Numbered from the stretch's first letter, positions 52,687 to 61,390 are shown. The stretch: DNA of 63,567 bases from Clostridia bacterium (GCA_017531505.1 JAFXKX010000010.1:1-63567); one strand, 5' to 3'. Notes: generated by a model not told the origin, from the letters alone. Numbers and translations are program-made.

Positions 52687-53325
52687 TTATACATCCAATA
52701 CCACATACTCCTGTTGCAGAAATACCGGGTACACCATACCTGCGGAGACCTCCGCCAGCAGCGTCTGTAAACGCTCACCTTCACCCGGTTCGGTATACAA
52801 CAGAACAGATACAGTATCGGTATACTCCACTCCGCGGATCAGAAAACCTTTGCTCAGCAGTTGGGATTCCACTTTACCCCAAAGCCGGAACGGGATCTGT
52901 ATCCGGTAAGAATCCATGGGCTGATAACGGATCTTATGGGCCTGACGCACTGCCTCTGCCACACTGCCGGTATAGGCGCGCACCAAACCGCCTGCACCCA
53001 GCAATATTCCTCCGAAATACCGGGTAGATATTGCCAATACATTGGTCAGTCCGCTCTTCTTAAGCGCTTCCAGCATCGGGACACCTGCAGTTCCCTGCGG
53101 CTCACCATCGTCACTGCAGCGGCTCAGTTCACCCATCTTACCAATGACATACGCACTGCAGTTATGGGTTGCATCCCAATACTTTTTCTTGCAGGCATCG
53201 ATAATCTCCTGCGCCTGTTCGGGGGTTTCCACCGGGAAGAGTCTGCCGTAAAATTTGGATTTTTTGATCACCTGCAATACTTCACAGGGTTCCTTGATCG
53301 TTGTATAAGGGCGAAAATCCTGCAT
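52687..53325 (-). CDS. yigZ: IMPACT/YigZ family protein
   Basis: A 212-residue YigZ/YvyE-type protein with an N-terminal UPF0029 domain (KKYWDATHNCSAYVIG, then SDDGEPQGTAGVPMLEALKKSGLTNVLAISTRYFGGILLGAGGLVRAYTGSVAEAV is the conserved stretch, residues about 66-120) and a C-terminal DUF1949 region. The eukaryotic relative IMPACT regulates Gcn2; bacterial function is unknown, although a role in RNA or translation is suspected. It is coupled with tyrS, whose stop shares one base with this start. Confidence 0.9.
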   Translation of the reverse strand: MQDFRPYTTIKEPCEVLQVIKKSKFYGRLFPVETPEQAQEIIDACKKKYWDATHNCSAYVIGKMGELSRCSDDGEPQGTAGVPMLEALKKSGLTNVLAISTRYFGGILLGAGGLVRAYTGSVAEAVRQAHKIRYQPMDSYRIQIPFRLWGKVESQLLSKGFLIRGVEYTDTVSVLLYTEPGEGERLQTLLAEVSAGMVYPVFLQQEYVVLDV

Positions 53326-54560
53326 CAGCCTTCAATGATTACCTTGTGGAATACTTTCTTTCCCTTACGCAGCATGATCGCACCATCCTGAATATCTGCA
53401 GCACTCAGTTCTGCAAATTCGTTGGTGACCTTTTCGCCGTTTACATAAACGCCGCCGCCGCTGATCAGGCGTCTGCCTTCGCCGCGGGATTTGGAAAGAC
53501 CCAGTTTCGCCATCATATCGATGACCAACTTATTCTCTTCCAATTCTGCTGCGGTAATGGTGGTAGAGGGTACTGCCGCACTCTCTGCACCGCCTGCAAA
53601 CAATGCACGGGCAGCTGCCATTGCCTGCTCTGCAGCCTGCTCGCCGTGTACCTGCTTAGTGATCTCGTAAGCCAGTTTTTCTTTTGCCTTATTGATCTCT
53701 GCATCCTTCAGGCTGCACCATTCTTCAATTTCTTCTACGGGCATGAAGGTGAGCAGCAGCATGCAGTTCTTAACATCTGCATCGTCTACGTTTCTCCAAT
53801 ACTGGAAGAATTCATAGGGACTGGTCTTTTCCGCATCCAGCCATACTGCACCGCCTTCAGTCTTACCCATCTTATTGCCGTCGCTCTTGAGCAGCAGCTT
53901 AAAGGTCAGACCGTAAGCTTCCTTGCGCTCTTTTCTACGGATCAGGTCTGCGCCGCCAAGGATGTTGCTCCACTGGTCGTCACCACCCATTTCCAATTTA
54001 CAGCCGTAACGTTTGTTGAGTTCGAGGAAGTCATAAGACTGCATCAGCATATAGTTGAATTCCAGGAAGGTGAGGCCTTTCTCCATTCTGCGCTTGTAGC
54101 ACTCTGCCGTGATCATACGATTTACAGAGAAATGTACACCTACTTCACGCAGGAATTCGATATAATTCAGGGGGCGCAGCCATTCGGCATTGTCTACCAT
54201 GATCGCACCATTGGGGGCATCTTCGGAGAAATCCAGGAATCTGCCGATCTGCTTGCGGAACTGAGCCACGTTATGATCGATCGTCTCCGTCGTCATCATC
54301 TTACGCATATCGGACTTACCGGTAGGATCACCGATCATAGCGGTGCCGCCGCCCAGCAAAACGATAGGCTTGTGTCCGGCACGCTGCATATGCGCCATTG
54401 CCATCAGTGCCACAAAGTGACCTACATGCAGACTGTCTGCAGTGGGGTCAAAACCGATATAGAAGCTGACTTTTTCCTTGGCGAGCAATTCTTCCAGGCC
54501 TTCGTGAGTCAGTTGTTTGATAAAACCGCGTTCGGTCAATGTTTCAAATACATTTTTCAT
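53325..54560 (-). CDS. tyrS: Tyrosyl-tRNA synthetase
   Basis: A 411-residue class Ic synthetase. [20 protein letters not shown] is the tyrosine/ATP site with HVGH (HIGH type), and [13 protein letters not shown] is the KMSKS-like loop. The last about 80 residues form the S4 RNA-binding domain ([18 protein letters not shown]). ATG 54560 is preferred because AAAGGA lies ten bases upstream. No T-box consensus is found in the leader, but a hairpin pair and a 13-codon reading frame precede it. yigZ follows with a one-base overlap. Confidence 0.96.
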   Translation of the reverse strand: MKNVFETLTERGFIKQLTHEGLEELLAKEKVSFYIGFDPTADSLHVGHFVALMAMAHMQRAGHKPIVLLGGGTAMIGDPTGKSDMRKMMTTETIDHNVAQFRKQIGRFLDFSEDAPNGAIMVDNAEWLRPLNYIEFLREVGVHFSVNRMITAECYKRRMEKGLTFLEFNYMLMQSYDFLELNKRYGCKLEMGGDDQWSNILGGADLIRRKERKEAYGLTFKLLLKSDGNKMGKTEGGAVWLDAEKTSPYEFFQYWRNVDDADVKNCMLLLTFMPVEEIEEWCSLKDAEINKAKEKLAYEITKQVHGEQAAEQAMAAARALFAGGAESAAVPSTTITAAELEENKLVIDMMAKLGLSKSRGEGRRLISGGGVYVNGEKVTNEFAELSAADIQDGAIMLRKGKKVFHKVIIEG

Positions 54561-54614
54561 ATTGTTTTGTCCTTTCATCTGTCTGTATATGAACTGTCAA
54601 TCGGGTCGTGTGGA

Positions 54615-54656
54615 TTACAGAAGATGTTCCTTATATGCCCGGGCGTTGATGCCCAT
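54615..54656 (-). CDS. Candidate leader peptide of tyrS, 13 residues
   Basis: ATG to TAA encodes MGINARAYKEHLL. The ribosome site AAAGGGGG ends eight bases before the ATG, which is better than for most genes here. It lies in the tyrS leader, with a hairpin GCCGU/ACGGC (54686-54704) and a second UGUGC/GCACA (54672-54685) upstream. It has one tyrosine codon, so simple multi-tyrosine attenuation is not obvious. It is too short for codon statistics, and it may be chance. Confidence 0.4.
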   Translation of the reverse strand: MGINARAYKEHLL

Positions 54657-54726
54657 ATAACATTCCCCCTTTGTGCCTAAGCACAGCCGTAATTATAAAA
54701 CGGCATAACTATTCACATTAACTATC

Positions 54727-54755
54727 ATTATATAATTCTTTGTATTGGTCAGCAA
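54727..54755 (-). promoter_or_regulatory. Promoter of the tyrS-yigZ unit
   Basis: Minus strand TTGCTG, a 17-base spacer and TATAAT. The predicted start is near 54720, giving a leader of about 160 bases before tyrS. This and the 54842 element describe most of the 383-base gap between tyrS and the NifU-like gene. I see nothing else there except a weak CGCC/GGCG hairpin near 54891. Confidence 0.55.
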
Positions 54756-54841
54756 GTGATATTTGCGGAATTTACCGATTTTTCCGCAGACAAATCCTGA
54801 TATTTTTATAAAAATCCCTTTTCTTCACCCCGTTTGGTTGG

Positions 54842-54847
54842 TATAAT
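54842..54847 (+). promoter_or_regulatory. Candidate -10 of the NifU-like/GGGtGRT unit
   Basis: TATAAT in the plus direction about 97 bases before the first gene. No good -35 is present at 17 bases (TTTTCT), so the promoter may be extended or activator-dependent. The leader contains a small hairpin CGCCATTGGCG and the ribosome site AAGGAGG. Confidence 0.4.
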
Positions 54848-54943
54848 GTCTATGTATTCTAATTTTATGCAATTGCGATTCATTCCATAAGTTCGCCATT
54901 GGCGGTTTGGTGGATGCAATACGTTTTTAAGGAGGACATTTTC

Positions 54944-55636
54944 ATGCAATTTTCCAAAGAAGTGGAAGAAATGGTATGTGTCAAAAAAGGCCCCCATCAT
55001 GGTCCCGCTCCCATTCCTGAAGAAGGCAAATGGGTGAAGGCTACTCAGATCGGCGATATCTCCGGTTTGACCCACGGTGTAGGCTGGTGTGCACCTCAGC
55101 AGGGCGCATGCAAACTGACGCTCAACGTTAAGGAAGGCGTTATCGAAGAAGCTCTGATCGAAACCCTCGGCTGCTCCGGTATGACCCACTCTGCAGCAAT
55201 GGCTGCCGAAATCCTCACCGGTAAGACCATCCTTGAAGCACTCAATACCGACCTCGTATGTGACGCAATCAACACCGCTATGCGCGAGCTGTTCCTGCAG
55301 ATCGTATACGGCCGTACCCAGACTGCTTTCTCCGAAAACGGTCTGCCCATCGGCGCAGGTCTGGAAGACCTGGGCAAGGGTCTGAGAAGCCAGGTTGGTA
55401 CCATGTATGGCACCAATGCTAAGGGCGTTCGTTATTTGGAAATGGCTGAAGGCTATTGTCTGGAAATGGGTCTCGATGAAGATGACATGGTCATCGGTTA
55501 TAAGTTCGTGCATCTCGGCAAGATGATGGAAGCTATCCGCAAGGGCACCGACCCCAAGGAAGCTTACGAAAAGAACATCGGTACCTACGGCAGATACGCT
55601 GATGCTGTTAAGTACATCGACCCCAGAAAGGCGTAA
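54944..55636 (+). CDS. NifU-like iron-sulfur cluster scaffold protein
   Basis: A 230-residue protein with a NifU/IscU N-terminal-type domain. Conserved scaffold features are GWCAPQQGACKLTLNV (Cys49, Cys56), LIETLGCSGMTHSAAMAAEILTGKT (Cys77, followed by the S-A-A turn) and LVCDAIN (Cys106). Compared with IscU there is an extended N-terminus and a C-terminal 110-residue extension with YGRTQTAFSENGLPIG and YLEMAEGYCLEMGLDEDDMVIGYKF. It is 11 bases ahead of a GGGtGRT-family gene with its own GGAGG, forming a fixed pair in Clostridia. No cysteine desulfurase or suf genes are near. Codon use suggests strong expression. Confidence 0.75.
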   Translation: MQFSKEVEEMVCVKKGPHHGPAPIPEEGKWVKATQIGDISGLTHGVGWCAPQQGACKLTLNVKEGVIEEALIETLGCSGMTHSAAMAAEILTGKTILEALNTDLVCDAINTAMRELFLQIVYGRTQTAFSENGLPIGAGLEDLGKGLRSQVGTMYGTNAKGVRYLEMAEGYCLEMGLDEDDMVIGYKFVHLGKMMEAIRKGTDPKEAYEKNIGTYGRYADAVKYIDPRKA

Positions 55637-55647
55637 GGAGGTACATC

Positions 55648-56646
55648 ATGGTACAGTTTGAAGGTTACGAAAGAAGAATTAAACAGATCGAAAAGTGCCT
55701 TGCAGAATATGGCTTCTCCTCTCTGGAAGAGATGAAGGCTTACACTGTAGAAAAAGGTCTGGACGTAGATAGCATCGTTCGTTCTATCCAGCCTATCGCA
55801 TTTGAAAACGCTGTATGGGCATACACCCTCGGTGCTGCTGTAGCACTCAAGAAGGGCTGCACCAAGGCTGCTGACGCAGCTGAAGCTATCGGTATCGGCC
55901 TGCAGGCATTCTGCATCCCCGGCTCCGTTGCTGACCAGCGTCAGGTAGGTCTGGGCCACGGCAATCTGGCAGCTATGCTGCTGCGTGAAGAGACCGATTG
56001 CTTCTGCTTCCTGGCAGGCCACGAGTCCTTCGCTGCTGCTGAAGGCGCTATCGGTATCACTAAGACCGCTAACAAAGTAAGATCCAAGCCCCTGCGCGTT
56101 ATCCTCAATGGCCTGGGCAAAGACGCAGCTGCTATGATCTCCCGTATCAACGGCTTCACCCATGTAGAAACCGAATATGACTTCTACACCGGCGAACTGA
56201 AGGTAGTTTGGGAAAAGCCCTACTCCACCGGCGAACGTGCTACCGTTAAGTGCTACGGCGCTGACGACGTAAACGAAGGTGTTGCTATCATGCGTCATGA
56301 GGGCGTAGACGTTTCCATCACCGGTAACTCTACCAACCCCACCCGCTTCCAGCACCCCGTTGCAGGCACCTACAAGATGTGGGCAAACGAAAACGGCAAG
56401 AAGTACTTCTCCGTTGCTTCCGGCGGCGGCACCGGCCGTACCCTGCATCCCGATAACATGGCAGCTGGTCCTTCCTCTTACGGCATGACCGACACCATGG
56501 GCAGAATGCACGGCGACGCTCAGTTCGCAGGCTCTTCCTCCGTTCCCGCACACGTAGAAATGATGGGTCTGATCGGTATGGGCAACAACCCCATGGTAGG
56601 CGCATCTGTAGCTGTTGCAGTAGCAGTTGAAGAATCCGCAAAATAA
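55648..56646 (+). CDS. GGGtGRT family protein, function unknown
   Basis: A 332-residue protein whose naming motif GGGTGRT lies at residues 259-265, followed by LHPDNMAAGPSSYGMTDTMGRMHGDAQFAG, rich in glycine, serine and histidine. Conserved cysteines at 71, 89, 118 and 120 are candidate metal or cluster ligands, and an acidic-to-hydrophobic end follows. I do not know its reaction. Paired with the NifU-like scaffold, so a role in building, holding or using an Fe-S cluster is the best inference. Highly biased codons (ATC, AAC, GGC, AAG) suggest abundant protein. The start follows AAGGAGG. Confidence 0.8.
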   Translation: MVQFEGYERRIKQIEKCLAEYGFSSLEEMKAYTVEKGLDVDSIVRSIQPIAFENAVWAYTLGAAVALKKGCTKAADAAEAIGIGLQAFCIPGSVADQRQVGLGHGNLAAMLLREETDCFCFLAGHESFAAAEGAIGITKTANKVRSKPLRVILNGLGKDAAAMISRINGFTHVETEYDFYTGELKVVWEKPYSTGERATVKCYGADDVNEGVAIMRHEGVDVSITGNSTNPTRFQHPVAGTYKMWANENGKKYFSVASGGGTGRTLHPDNMAAGPSSYGMTDTMGRMHGDAQFAGSSSVPAHVEMMGLIGMGNNPMVGASVAVAVAVEESAK

Positions 56647-56675
56647 GGCTTTTAAAACCGATTAATTGCTAAAAT

Positions 56676-56713
56676 AAAGACACATCAAGAGCATTTGCCG
56701 ATGATGTGTCTTT
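56676..56713 (+). terminator. Terminator of the NifU-like/GGGtGRT unit
   Basis: A 12-bp stem AAAGACACATCA/TGATGTGTCTTT with a 14-nt loop and T-rich end. Confidence 0.8.
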
Positions 56714-56833
56714 TCTTTTTACCTCGTAATTTGGCGTAAAACCATCTGTCACCTTGCAGACAATAAACCCGCGTAGTATAATCAAAATAGGGAGTATCTG
56801 CTCCTTTCAGCATAACGATGGAGGGTTTATCGT

Positions 56834-58414
56834 ATGATCAACTGGAACAATATGGACACACTCGCTTCTTATCAAGCGCTCAAAAATACTACACCGGTCG
56901 ACCTCGCCGCTGTGATGGCAGGTGAACAGGGTGCATACCGCGTAAACAATTACAGTGCATCCATCGGTGAAGGCCTTTCCTTCAACTATGGTGCAAGACC
57001 CGTTGATGATACCATCCTTGCTGCTCTCAAGGCGTTTGCCGAAGAAGCACAGTTGGCAGAAAAATACGAGGCACTGTATAATGGCGCCGTGATCAACACC
57101 GGTGAAAAACGTCTGGTACTGCATCACCTCACCCGCGGTCAGCTGGGCGAACCCGTTATCGCAGACGGCATCGATAAACGTGCGTTCTATCTGGAGCAGA
57201 TCAGCAAGATCAAAGATCTGGTTGCAAAAGTACACGCAGGTGAACTTACCAATGCAGCAGGCGAAACCTTTACCACCGTTGTACAGATCGGTATCGGCGG
57301 CAGTGATCTTGGCCCCCGCGCAATGTATCTGGCATTGGAAAACTGGGCAAAGATCAATGGCAAACACAAGATGAAGGCTGAATTCATCAGCAACGTAGAC
57401 CCCGATGACGCAGCAGCGATCCTCGATCGTATCGATGTCGCCCGTTCCATCTTCGTACTGGTATCCAAATCCGGCACCACGCTGGAGACCCTGACCAACG
57501 AGGCCTTTGTAAAAGATGCTTTGGCAAAGGCAGGTTTGGATGCATCCCGTCATATGTTGGCCGTTACCAGCGAGACTTCTCCTCTGGCAAAGAGCGATGA
57601 TTATCTGGCCGCATTCTTTATGGATGACTACATCGGCGGCCGTTACTCCTCCACTTCCGCAGTAGGCGGCGTTGTGCTCTCTCTGGCCTTTGGTGCAGAT
57701 GTATTTGAGCAGTTCCTCGCCGGCGCAGCCGCAGCAGACGAAATCGCTAAAAATAAAGATATTATGCAGAATCCCGCTATGCTTGATGCTATGATCGGCG
57801 TTTATGAGCGCAATGTACTGGGCTATGCCACCACGGCTGTGCTGCCCTATTCTCAGGCATTGTCCCGCTTCCCCGCGCACCTGCAGCAGCTGGATATGGA
57901 ATCCAACGGCAAATCTGTCAACCGTTTCGGTGATCCCGTAGACTATGCGACCGGTCCCGTCATCTTCGGTGAGCCCGGTACCAATGGTCAGCACTCCTTC
58001 TATCAGCTGCTCCATCAGGGCACCGATATCATCCCGCTGCAGTTTGTAGGCTTCAAGGCCAGTCAGATGGGCAACGATGTACTCATCGAAGGCAGCACCA
58101 GCCAGCAGAAACTGTGCGCAAACGTTGCAGCACAGATCATCGCATTTGCTTGCGGCAAGCAGGATACTGATCGTAACAAGAACTTCGAGGGTGGCAGACC
58201 GTCCAGCATCATTATTGGCGAACAACTGACCCCCGGCGCACTGGGTGCATTGCTCTCCTACTTCGAGAATAAAGTAATGTTCCAGGGCTTCGCATGGAAT
58301 ATCAACAGTTTCGACCAGGAAGGTGTACAGTTGGGCAAAGTACTGGCAAAGCGCGTACTGGCTCACGAGACCGACGGAGCGCTCAAAGCTTACAGCGATC
58401 TGCTGAACATCTGA
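56834..58414 (+). CDS. pgi: Glucose-6-phosphate isomerase
   Basis: Interconverts glucose 6-phosphate and fructose 6-phosphate. It is 526 residues, near the long bacterial form. IGIGGSDLGPRAMY and FVLVSKSGTTLETL are the phosphate-binding loops, GGRYSSTSAVGG holds the DYIGGRYS signature, and the C-terminal GFKASQMGND and FAWNINSFDQEGVQLGKVLAK are typical. The catalytic glutamate and His are in the GEPGTNGQHSFYQLLHQG segment. It stands alone with terminators on both sides, upstream of a regulator of the RpiR family. Confidence 0.97.
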   Translation: MINWNNMDTLASYQALKNTTPVDLAAVMAGEQGAYRVNNYSASIGEGLSFNYGARPVDDTILAALKAFAEEAQLAEKYEALYNGAVINTGEKRLVLHHLTRGQLGEPVIADGIDKRAFYLEQISKIKDLVAKVHAGELTNAAGETFTTVVQIGIGGSDLGPRAMYLALENWAKINGKHKMKAEFISNVDPDDAAAILDRIDVARSIFVLVSKSGTTLETLTNEAFVKDALAKAGLDASRHMLAVTSETSPLAKSDDYLAAFFMDDYIGGRYSSTSAVGGVVLSLAFGADVFEQFLAGAAAADEIAKNKDIMQNPAMLDAMIGVYERNVLGYATTAVLPYSQALSRFPAHLQQLDMESNGKSVNRFGDPVDYATGPVIFGEPGTNGQHSFYQLLHQGTDIIPLQFVGFKASQMGNDVLIEGSTSQQKLCANVAAQIIAFACGKQDTDRNKNFEGGRPSSIIIGEQLTPGALGALLSYFENKVMFQGFAWNINSFDQEGVQLGKVLAKRVLAHETDGALKAYSDLLNI

Positions 58415-58427
58415 TCATCTCATCAAC

Positions 58428-58456
58428 AAAAAAAGGCTCAGTCTTGAGCCTTTTTT
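58428..58456 (+). terminator. Terminator of pgi
   Basis: AAAAAAAGGCTCA with TGAGCCTTTTTT and a 4-nt loop, 13 bases after the pgi stop. Confidence 0.85.
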
Positions 58457-58477
58457 GTTTTTGCATATATTTGTTCA

Positions 58478-58506
58478 TTGAAAAGTACATTTGTACAGTT
58501 TATAAT
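58478..58506 (+). promoter_or_regulatory. Promoter of the RpiR-type regulator with an internal palindrome
   Basis: TTGAAA, a 17-base spacer and TATAAT. Within the spacer lies AGTACATTTGTACA, an inverted repeat of GTACA arms, placed where a repressor would block polymerase. This suggests autoregulation. Confidence 0.6.
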
Positions 58507-58537
58507 GGAAACATCTTGATCAATCTCAGAGGGATTT

Positions 58538-59362
58538 ATGGATCTGTTTCAGCGCATCAATAACCTATATGATCAATTGCCCAAAAAAAAGCAAAAGATC
58601 GCCCGCTACTTTTTGGATGAATGGCAAAAAGCTTCTTTTTACTCTATTCGGCAGATTGCGGAGCAACTGGGTGTCAGCGTTTCTCTGATCGTTCAGTTTT
58701 GTCTGCAACTGGGGTATTCCGGATTTCAGGAAGTGAAAGAAGAATTACAAGGGATCACCTCCGTACACATGGGGCGGCACGAACGATTGCTGCGCCAGCA
58801 GGATGATCAGCCCATTCCCCGCAAAGTATTGCATACCGAACTGGCAAATCTGGAACAAACTTTTTTGGCCAATTCTCCGGAAGCCTTTGCTGCGGCAGCA
58901 CAGTTATTGGCAGGCGCACGGCGCATCTATGTCTATGGCAGCCGTACCACCGGTGCCATCGCTTCTATTCTCGCCATGCATCTCAATGAACTTTCCGGAA
59001 ACACATTGTTTTTGGGCAATATGATGGGTGCAGAATACGATTACCTCCGCAACTTATCGGAAGAAGATGTGTTCGTAGCCGTCACCATTCCGCGGTACGC
59101 AGCGCCCACATACCAGACTACCAACTATGTTTATACCAACTGCAATGCCAAGATTCTGGTATTGACCGACAAGCGCAGCGCGCCTGTAGCACGCATGGCA
59201 GATCATGCACTGTTTGCCTGCACCGAATCCGCATCCTTTACCTACTCTCAGCAGGGGGTTTTGCTGTTGGTCAATACGCTGATCGCTATGACGGCAGATA
59301 TCATCGGTGAGTCCGCCTATGAAAATCTGAAAAAACAGGATTCGCTGGATTTTCTGCTGTAA
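58538..59362 (+). CDS. RpiR-family transcriptional regulator
   Basis: A 274-residue regulator with an N-terminal helix-turn-helix (IRQIAEQLGVSVSLIVQFCLQLGYSGFQEVKEEL, residues 35-68) and a C-terminal SIS domain that binds phosphosugars (about 105-270; IYVYGSRTTGAIASILAMHL and FVAVTIPRYAAPTYQT). Such proteins control sugar catabolism genes and sense a sugar phosphate, possibly glucose or fructose phosphate because pgi is adjacent, but this is inference. The start follows AGAGGG. A palindrome in its own promoter suggests it binds there. Confidence 0.9.
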   Translation: MDLFQRINNLYDQLPKKKQKIARYFLDEWQKASFYSIRQIAEQLGVSVSLIVQFCLQLGYSGFQEVKEELQGITSVHMGRHERLLRQQDDQPIPRKVLHTELANLEQTFLANSPEAFAAAAQLLAGARRIYVYGSRTTGAIASILAMHLNELSGNTLFLGNMMGAEYDYLRNLSEEDVFVAVTIPRYAAPTYQTTNYVYTNCNAKILVLTDKRSAPVARMADHALFACTESASFTYSQQGVLLLVNTLIAMTADIIGESAYENLKKQDSLDFLL

Positions 59363-59435
59363 TCACAAGCATCTTGTCAGACACATAATTGTGCAGTAAA
59401 ATGGTGTCAGCAAACCATGAGAAAGGTGTATTCTT

Positions 59436-59834
59436 ATGAATCATTTGAAATGTAGTTTTTGCGGATGTATCTTTGATGCCGAACTGAAGCGCTGCCCAGA
59501 CTGCGGCACCAAAGTAAAGCGTAAAGAGGCCAACCAATACTATACCGGTCCGTTAGATCTGAAGGTGGCTGCTGTTGCCAACAGTTATCCCGAAAAGGAT
59601 ATCCTTTGCTCTATCCTTGATGCCGAAGAGATCCCATATTTGCTGGATTTTCCGGACGGCGGTATGGCGTCTTCTTCTCTGTTGGGTGAGCAGGCTGCTG
59701 TAATCCACATCATGGTCCGTGAAGCAGAACTTGAAAAAGCACAGGCTTTGCTGGCAGAAGCACAGGATCAGGCAGAAGAGATCGACTGGGATACCATCGA
59801 CGTCGGAGAGCCTCTTGACGAAGACTATGAATAA
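59436..59834 (+). CDS. Zinc-ribbon/DUF2007-like protein
   Basis: A 132-residue protein. The N-terminus is a zinc ribbon (MNHLKCSFCGCIFDAELKRCPDCGTK: CxxC and CxxC). After a KVAAVANSYPEKDILCSILDAEEIPYLLD segment comes a ferredoxin-like putative signal-transducing domain (IHIMVREAELEKAQALL), the region shared with DUF2007. An acidic tail ends the protein. Function is unknown; zinc-binding and protein interactions are likely. It is monocistronic, ends at a terminator, and lies beside the SRP RNA gene on the opposite strand. Confidence 0.75.
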   Translation: MNHLKCSFCGCIFDAELKRCPDCGTKVKRKEANQYYTGPLDLKVAAVANSYPEKDILCSILDAEEIPYLLDFPDGGMASSSLLGEQAAVIHIMVREAELEKAQALLAEAQDQAEEIDWDTIDVGEPLDEDYE

Positions 59835-59836
59835 AT

Positions 59837-59869
59837 AAAAAAGCAGAGTTTTGATCACTCTGCTTTTTT
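59837..59869. terminator. Bidirectional terminator
   Basis: A 13-bp stem AAAAAAGCAGAGT/ACTCTGCTTTTTT with a 7-nt loop, placed between the zinc-ribbon gene and the 3' end of the SRP RNA, so it can end both. Confidence 0.85.
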
Positions 59870-59881
59870 ATTTGCTTTGTA

Positions 59882-60148
59882 AACCGCACACCCGGTGTCG
59901 AAACGGTCGTCCGACAGGGATTCCGGCAGCCGACTCAGAACAGATTACTCTGCGGCACACAGGAAAATCCTCTTATTGCTGCTTCCGTCAGGATCTAACA
60001 AGGTTCGTGGCAACCTATTGCACAGGATCCATCCCTCAACATCACTTACCGACTCCATACATCACACAACACGATCCTCGACCGGGAATTCAGCCTCGCT
60101 ATAGCGGATTGCGAGTACAGGGCACCGCTAACTCCCCGCTTAGTACGG
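59882..60148 (-). ncRNA. ffs: Signal recognition particle RNA, large Bacillus type
   Basis: About 267 nt on the minus strand. The 5' end GCCGTACTAAGCGGGGAG begins the Alu domain, and GCGGTGCCCTGT, AATCCGCTATAGC and GGCTGAATTCCCG follow the B. subtilis scRNA almost segment for segment. The S-domain apical loop reads GTTAGATCCTGACGGAAGCAGC, matching the Ffh-binding helix 8. The ends close: GCCGUAC pairs with GUGCGGU. It is therefore the long SRP RNA with Alu, as in spore-forming Firmicutes. Boundaries are approximate to a few bases. Confidence 0.93.
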
Positions 60149-60224
60149 CTTTTATATTATATACGAATCCTGCGTTTTGCGCAACCTTTTCCTTGCTATA
60201 CACAAAATTATTACAAATACACAA

Positions 60225-60252
60225 AAAAAGCACCGCATAAGCGGTGCTTTTT
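60225..60252 (-). terminator. Terminator of upp
   Basis: A 12-bp stem AAAAAGCACCGC/GCGGTGCTTTTT with an ATAA loop, immediately after the upp stop. U-run on the minus strand. Confidence 0.85.
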
Positions 60253-60256
60253 ATCA

Positions 60257-60886
60257 TCACATTGTACCAAAAATACGGTCGCCTGCATCACCCAAACCGG
60301 GCACGATATATGCATGATCATTGAGTTTTTCATCCAGCGCTGCCGTGAAGATATCTACATCGGGATGTGCTTCCTGCAAAGCCTTGACGCCTTCGGGTGC
60401 TGCCACCAGACACATAAACTTGATACGCTTGCCGCCGCGCTGCTTGACCAGCGAGATGGCATCTACTGCACTGCCGCCGGTAGCCAACATGGGGTCTACC
60501 ACGATCAGTTCGCGTTCTTCCAACTGAGAGGGGAGTTTGCAATAATACTCTACCGGCTTGTGTGTCTCCGGATCGCGATACAGGCCAATATGTCCTACCT
60601 TTGCAGCCGGCACCAGCCGATGCAAACCGTTAACCATGCCGATACCTGCACGCAGAATAGGCACGATAACCAATGCCTTCCCGGCAATCATGTTCTGCTT
60701 GGTCTCGCAGATAGGCGTCTTGATGGTCACTTCCATCAGGGGCAGATCTCTGGTGACTTCATAAGCCATCAGCATAGAGATCTCGTCCAGCAATTCTCTG
60801 AAGTCTTTGCAGCTGGTATCTTCCTTACGCATCAGGGTCAGTTTGTGCTGGATCATAGGATGATCGATTACGTGCAGCGTGCTCAT
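60257..60886 (-). CDS. upp: Uracil phosphoribosyltransferase
   Basis: Salvages uracil to UMP using PRPP. It is 209 residues, the usual length. [35 protein letters not shown] is the typical N-terminus, [14 protein letters not shown] a nucleotide-binding segment, LVIVDPML-like [20 protein letters not shown] the PRPP loop, and [16 protein letters not shown] the uracil-recognising end. It follows rpiB by 26 bases and is the last gene of the prfA-sua5-ywlE-rpiB-upp cluster. Confidence 0.97.
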   Translation of the reverse strand: MSTLHVIDHPMIQHKLTLMRKEDTSCKDFRELLDEISMLMAYEVTRDLPLMEVTIKTPICETKQNMIAGKALVIVPILRAGIGMVNGLHRLVPAAKVGHIGLYRDPETHKPVEYYCKLPSQLEERELIVVDPMLATGGSAVDAISLVKQRGGKRIKFMCLVAAPEGVKALQEAHPDVDIFTAALDEKLNDHAYIVPGLGDAGDRIFGTM

Positions 60887-60912
60887 AGCATCTCCTCCAC
60901 TTTTGTAAGTAT

Positions 60913-61365
60913 TTATTTATTATATTTCTTTTCGATATCGGTGATCATATCGATACGACGCTGGTGTCTTGCATCGCCGGAAAATTCGGTCGTCAGAAAT
61001 TTTTCAACGATGGTCACTGCCAGGCCGCCACCCAAAGTTCTGCCGCCAAGGGAGATCATATTTGCATCATTGTGTTCTCTGGTCATCTGTGCACTGTATG
61101 CATCAGATACCATTGCGCAGCGGATGCCAGGTACTTTATTGGCAGAAATACCGATACCAATACCGGTTCCGCAAACCAAAATACCACGATCTGCCTTACC
61201 ATCCTTGATTGCTTCTGCTACTGCCAGACCATAAGTGGGGTAATCTACAGATTTTGTATCGTTGGTCCCAAAATCCTCATATTCATAACCGTTTGCTTCC
61301 AGATAAGCGATGATTTCCGCCTTCAGAGCTACACCGCCGTGATCTGAACCAATTGCAACTTTCAT
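60913..61365 (-). CDS. rpiB: Ribose-5-phosphate isomerase B
   Basis: A 150-residue RpiB/LacAB fold enzyme interconverting ribose 5-phosphate and ribulose 5-phosphate. [14 protein letters not shown] at the N-terminus carries Asp and His, and [24 protein letters not shown] carries the catalytic cysteine. [14 protein letters not shown] holds a phosphate-binding histidine and arginine region. With gnd and the aldolase this supplies the non-oxidative pentose pathway. It lies between the ywlE-like gene and upp, typical for Firmicutes. Confidence 0.96.
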   Translation of the reverse strand: MKVAIGSDHGGVALKAEIIAYLEANGYEYEDFGTNDTKSVDYPTYGLAVAEAIKDGKADRGILVCGTGIGIGISANKVPGIRCAMVSDAYSAQMTREHNDANMISLGGRTLGGGLAVTIVEKFLTTEFSGDARHQRRIDMITDIEKKYNK

Positions 61366-61390
61366 ATTCTTTCCTTCTTTCTTTTATCAA

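Noticed and set aside
54561..54943. T-box leader upstream of tyrS
   Set aside because: I looked for AGGGTGGTACCGCG and close variants on the minus strand and found none. A stem I and specifier loop are not evident.
55585..56553. A 322-codon frame antisense to the GGGtGRT gene
   Set aside because: The plus strand has a conserved family sequence with a good ribosome site. The antisense frame has no support.
56807..58366. A 519-codon frame antisense to pgi
   Set aside because: pgi is complete on the plus strand. The reverse frame is a by-product of third-position bias.
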